A stretch of DNA of 7,700 bases, taken from contig JAANXC010000032.1 of assembly GCA_018263495.1 (NCBI GenBank), forward strand, positions 1 through 7,700, in the 5' to 3' direction. Each line of letters begins with the position of its first letter. Position 1 is the stretch's first letter. The notes below the pieces were generated by a model. That model saw only the letters and a program-made list of their open reading frames with translations. It did no database searches and was not told where the DNA came from. The position numbers and the translations under genes were made by a program. Positions 6,214 through 7,700 of the stretch are shown piece by piece. The DNA comes from Nitrososphaerota archaeon (lineage in GTDB: Archaea > Thermoproteota > Nitrososphaeria > Nitrososphaerales > Nitrosopumilaceae).

Positions 6214-7473
6214 TCAGATTATTTTTTTGCCCATATATTTTTGTAAAACATTTGGAATGTTTACATGCCCATCTTTAGTTTGAAAATTTTCAATTATTGC
6301 AACCATGGTTCGTTCAGTAGCAACAAGGGTACTGTTTAAGGTATGAGCATACTGTGTCTCTTCATTTGTTTTATCCCTAAATCTAATTTTTAGTCTTCTA
6401 GATTGATAATCTAGGCAGTTTGAGCACGAAACCACTTCTCTGTAAGCATTTTGGCCTGCCATCCATACCTCTAAATCATATGTTTTCGCGGAAATCTTAC
6501 CCATATCACCACTTGATAAAAGAACTACCCTATGTGGAATCTCTAGCTTTTGAAAAAATTCTTCTGTAACGCCAATCATATTTTCATGCTCTTTCCAAGA
6601 ATCTTCAGGTTTTGAGAAAACAAACTGTTCTATCTTTTCAAATTGATGAACTCTGAAAATTCCTTTCTGATCTTTTCCATGTGCACCCGCCTCTTTTCTA
6701 AAACATGGGCTAATAGCTGCGTATCTACTAGGTAGTGAATTTCCATCTAATATTTCATCAGCATACATTGAGACCATGGCATGCTCAGATGTGCCAATTA
6801 GATAGAGATCTTGATCTTCAATCTTGTAGATAACATCTTCAAAGTCATCTAATATTACAGCACCCTCCATTGCCTTTCTATTAATCATGTATGGTGGTTG
6901 GGACAAAGTGTATCCTTTTTCCGATAAAAAATCCAAACCAAACTGAATTAATGACTGATTTAGCTTTACCAAGTCATCCTTTAGATAGTAAAATCTTGCT
7001 CCGGCTGTCTTAGCTGCTCTTTCAAGCTCTAGCAAATTTAGATTTTCAGAAATGTCTATGTGATCTTTTACTTCAAAGTCAAATTGAGGGATCGTACCCC
7101 ATTTTCGAATTTCTTTGTTTGCAGAATCATCTCCACAAGGGACTGATTCATGAAGCACATTAGGTATTGTTAGGGCAAGTTTTGAGTACTCTAATTCAGT
7201 CTCATGCTGAACTTCTTCCAGCTTGTCAAGCTCTTGAGAAACCAATTGCATTTCCTGGATTATTGGAGTAACTTCACTACCGGTTTTTTTTGCCTCTGAA
7301 ATTTTGATGGACATTTCATTTTTCTTCTTTCTTAGTTCGTCAGTATTAATTATCATCTCTCTTCGTTTTTTATCAAGATCTAGCAGTAAGTCGAGGTCAA
7401 ATTGTACATCTCTATCTTTGAGCATTTTTCGAATATTTTCTGGATTCTCACGAATCATTTTCATGTCAAGCAT
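6214..7473 (-). CDS. serS: Seryl-tRNA synthetase (class II, common type)
   Basis: A 419-residue seryl-tRNA synthetase, which charges tRNA-Ser (and tRNA-Sec where present) with serine in the cytoplasm; the length is normal for the family. It is the widespread type, not the zinc-dependent one of some methanogens. The N-terminus 'MLDMKMIRENPENIRKML' is typical, followed by a long coiled-coil arm (about 30-100) that grips the tRNA-Ser variable arm. The catalytic part shows the serine-sensing TSE (228-230), motif 2 beginning 'FRKEAGAHGKDQKGIFRVHQ' (258-277), 'EVVSCSNCLDYQSRR' (346-360), and motif 3 'LNSTLVATERTM' (379-390) with its ATP-binding Arg388. Start ATG at 7473 overlaps the pcc1 stop by one base (TAATG), so the two are probably co-translated. 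No promoter between them is possible, so serS should be transcribed from beyond the window. Confidence 0.97.
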   Translation of the reverse strand: MLDMKMIRENPENIRKMLKDRDVQFDLDLLLDLDKKRREMIINTDELRKKKNEMSIKISEAKKTGSEVTPIIQEMQLVSQELDKLEEVQHETELEYSKLALTIPNVLHESVPCGDDSANKEIRKWGTIPQFDFEVKDHIDISENLNLLELERAAKTAGARFYYLKDDLVKLNQSLIQFGLDFLSEKGYTLSQPPYMINRKAMEGAVILDDFEDVIYKIEDQDLYLIGTSEHAMVSMYADEILDGNSLPSRYAAISPCFRKEAGAHGKDQKGIFRVHQFEKIEQFVFSKPEDSWKEHENMIGVTEEFFQKLEIPHRVVLLSSGDMGKISAKTYDLEVWMAGQNAYREVVSCSNCLDYQSRRLKIRFRDKTNEETQYAHTLNSTLVATERTMVAIIENFQTKDGHVNIPNVLQKYMGKKII

Positions 7474-7700
7474 TATTCAATTATCTCCGATACCAGTTTT
7501 ACATGTTCTAACACTTCATCCACCATAGCTACCAACTTTTTTGTATCTCCTATACTTTGAAAATTAAAAACAAGTTTGTTATCAATATTCTTGATTTCAA
7601 ATGATAAACCTTTTGGGAAATTAACATTATCCGGTTCTAATGCATTTTTAATTGCAACAGCCTTTTTTTTTGAAATATTATTGAGAGTTACTTGGACATT
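7473..7700 (-). CDS. pcc1: KEOPS complex subunit Pcc1, nearly complete but cut at window edge
   Basis: The - strand frame from 7700 to the TAA at 7475-7473 encodes 75 residues: an opening strand 'NVQVTLNNISKKKAVAIKNA', then LEPDN, a strand around 'GLSFEIKNIDNKLVFNF', and a closing helix 'DTKKLVAMVDEVLEHVKL'. The order strand, helix with 'A..I..AL.PDN', two strands, long C-terminal helix fits Pcc1 (CTAG/Pcc1 family, usually 80-90 residues), so only a few N-terminal residues should be missing. Pcc1 dimerises and anchors the KEOPS complex (with Kae1, Bud32, Cgi121), which makes the t6A modification of ANN-decoding tRNAs. The one-base overlap with serS supports a shared tRNA-related transcript. 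A run of nine A residues (codons for the three lysines of SKKKA) lies in the frame. Start and promoter lie outside the window. Confidence 0.87.
   Translation of the reverse strand, partial: NVQVTLNNISKKKAVAIKNALEPDNVNFPKGLSFEIKNIDNKLVFNFQSIGDTKKLVAMVDEVLEHVKLVSEIIE

Noticed and set aside
7304..7528. + strand open frame opposite the start of serS
   Set aside because: It is antisense to the coiled-coil region of serS and the end of pcc1; its Phe/Ser/Arg richness reflects reversed lysine/glutamate codons.
1..7700. tRNA or other RNA genes, CRISPR arrays, insertion sequences, long repeats
   Set aside because: Almost every base is taken up by conserved protein genes; I saw no cloverleaf-like sequence, repeat-spacer pattern, transposase or terminal inverted repeats.

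Overview
The window is a compact, AT-rich archaeal segment, most likely from an ammonia-oxidising thaumarchaeon (Nitrosopumilus-like). The reasons are the combination of an archaeal/eukaryal-type ribosomal protein (S3Ae/eS1), a KEOPS Pcc1 subunit, an archaeal exosome-type RNA-binding protein, a geranylgeranyl reductase for archaeal lipids, and TATA boxes about 25-28 nt before start codons. The species assignment is inferred from gene content and style. No search was possible.

Layout. One gene end lies on the + strand: the C-terminal tail of a UPF0126/TRIC-like membrane protein (1-173). Everything else is on the - strand, so in transcription order the window reads from its right end to its left end: pcc1 (partial, 7700-7473), serS (7473-6214), rps3ae (6171-5560), an exosome-type RNA-binding protein (5530-5099), geranylgeranyl reductase (5045-3582), a MoxR-type AAA+ ATPase (3547-2720), a von Willebrand A (VWA) protein with a CobT-like N-terminus (2720-1152), a PAC2-family proteasome-assembly-chaperone-like protein (1159-446), and a small eight-cysteine CWC protein (411-178) that converges with the membrane protein gene. 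No intergenic stretch is longer than about 55 bases.

How the genes group. pcc1 and serS overlap by one base (TAATG), so they are probably co-translated; with rps3ae and the RNA-binding protein they form an information-processing block (tRNA t6A modification, Ser-tRNA charging, small ribosomal subunit, RNA binding or turnover). The reductase has its own TATA box and supplies saturated archaeal lipids. The MoxR gene has its own TATA box, and MoxR, VWA and PAC2 are joined by overlapping stop/start codons. They look like one co-translated unit: an AAA+ motor, its MIDAS-bearing adaptor and a PAC2 protein. This trio is the most interesting part of the window. MoxR/VWA pairs normally act as chaperones or metal-insertion machines, and the PAC2 partner suggests a client or assembly role that is not obvious from any family name.

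Three promoters (reductase, MoxR, S3Ae) put the TATA box so close to the start codon that the mRNAs should be leaderless, and two of those genes (MoxR, S3Ae) must start at TTG. The last gene of the MoxR run instead has a clear Shine-Dalgarno sequence.
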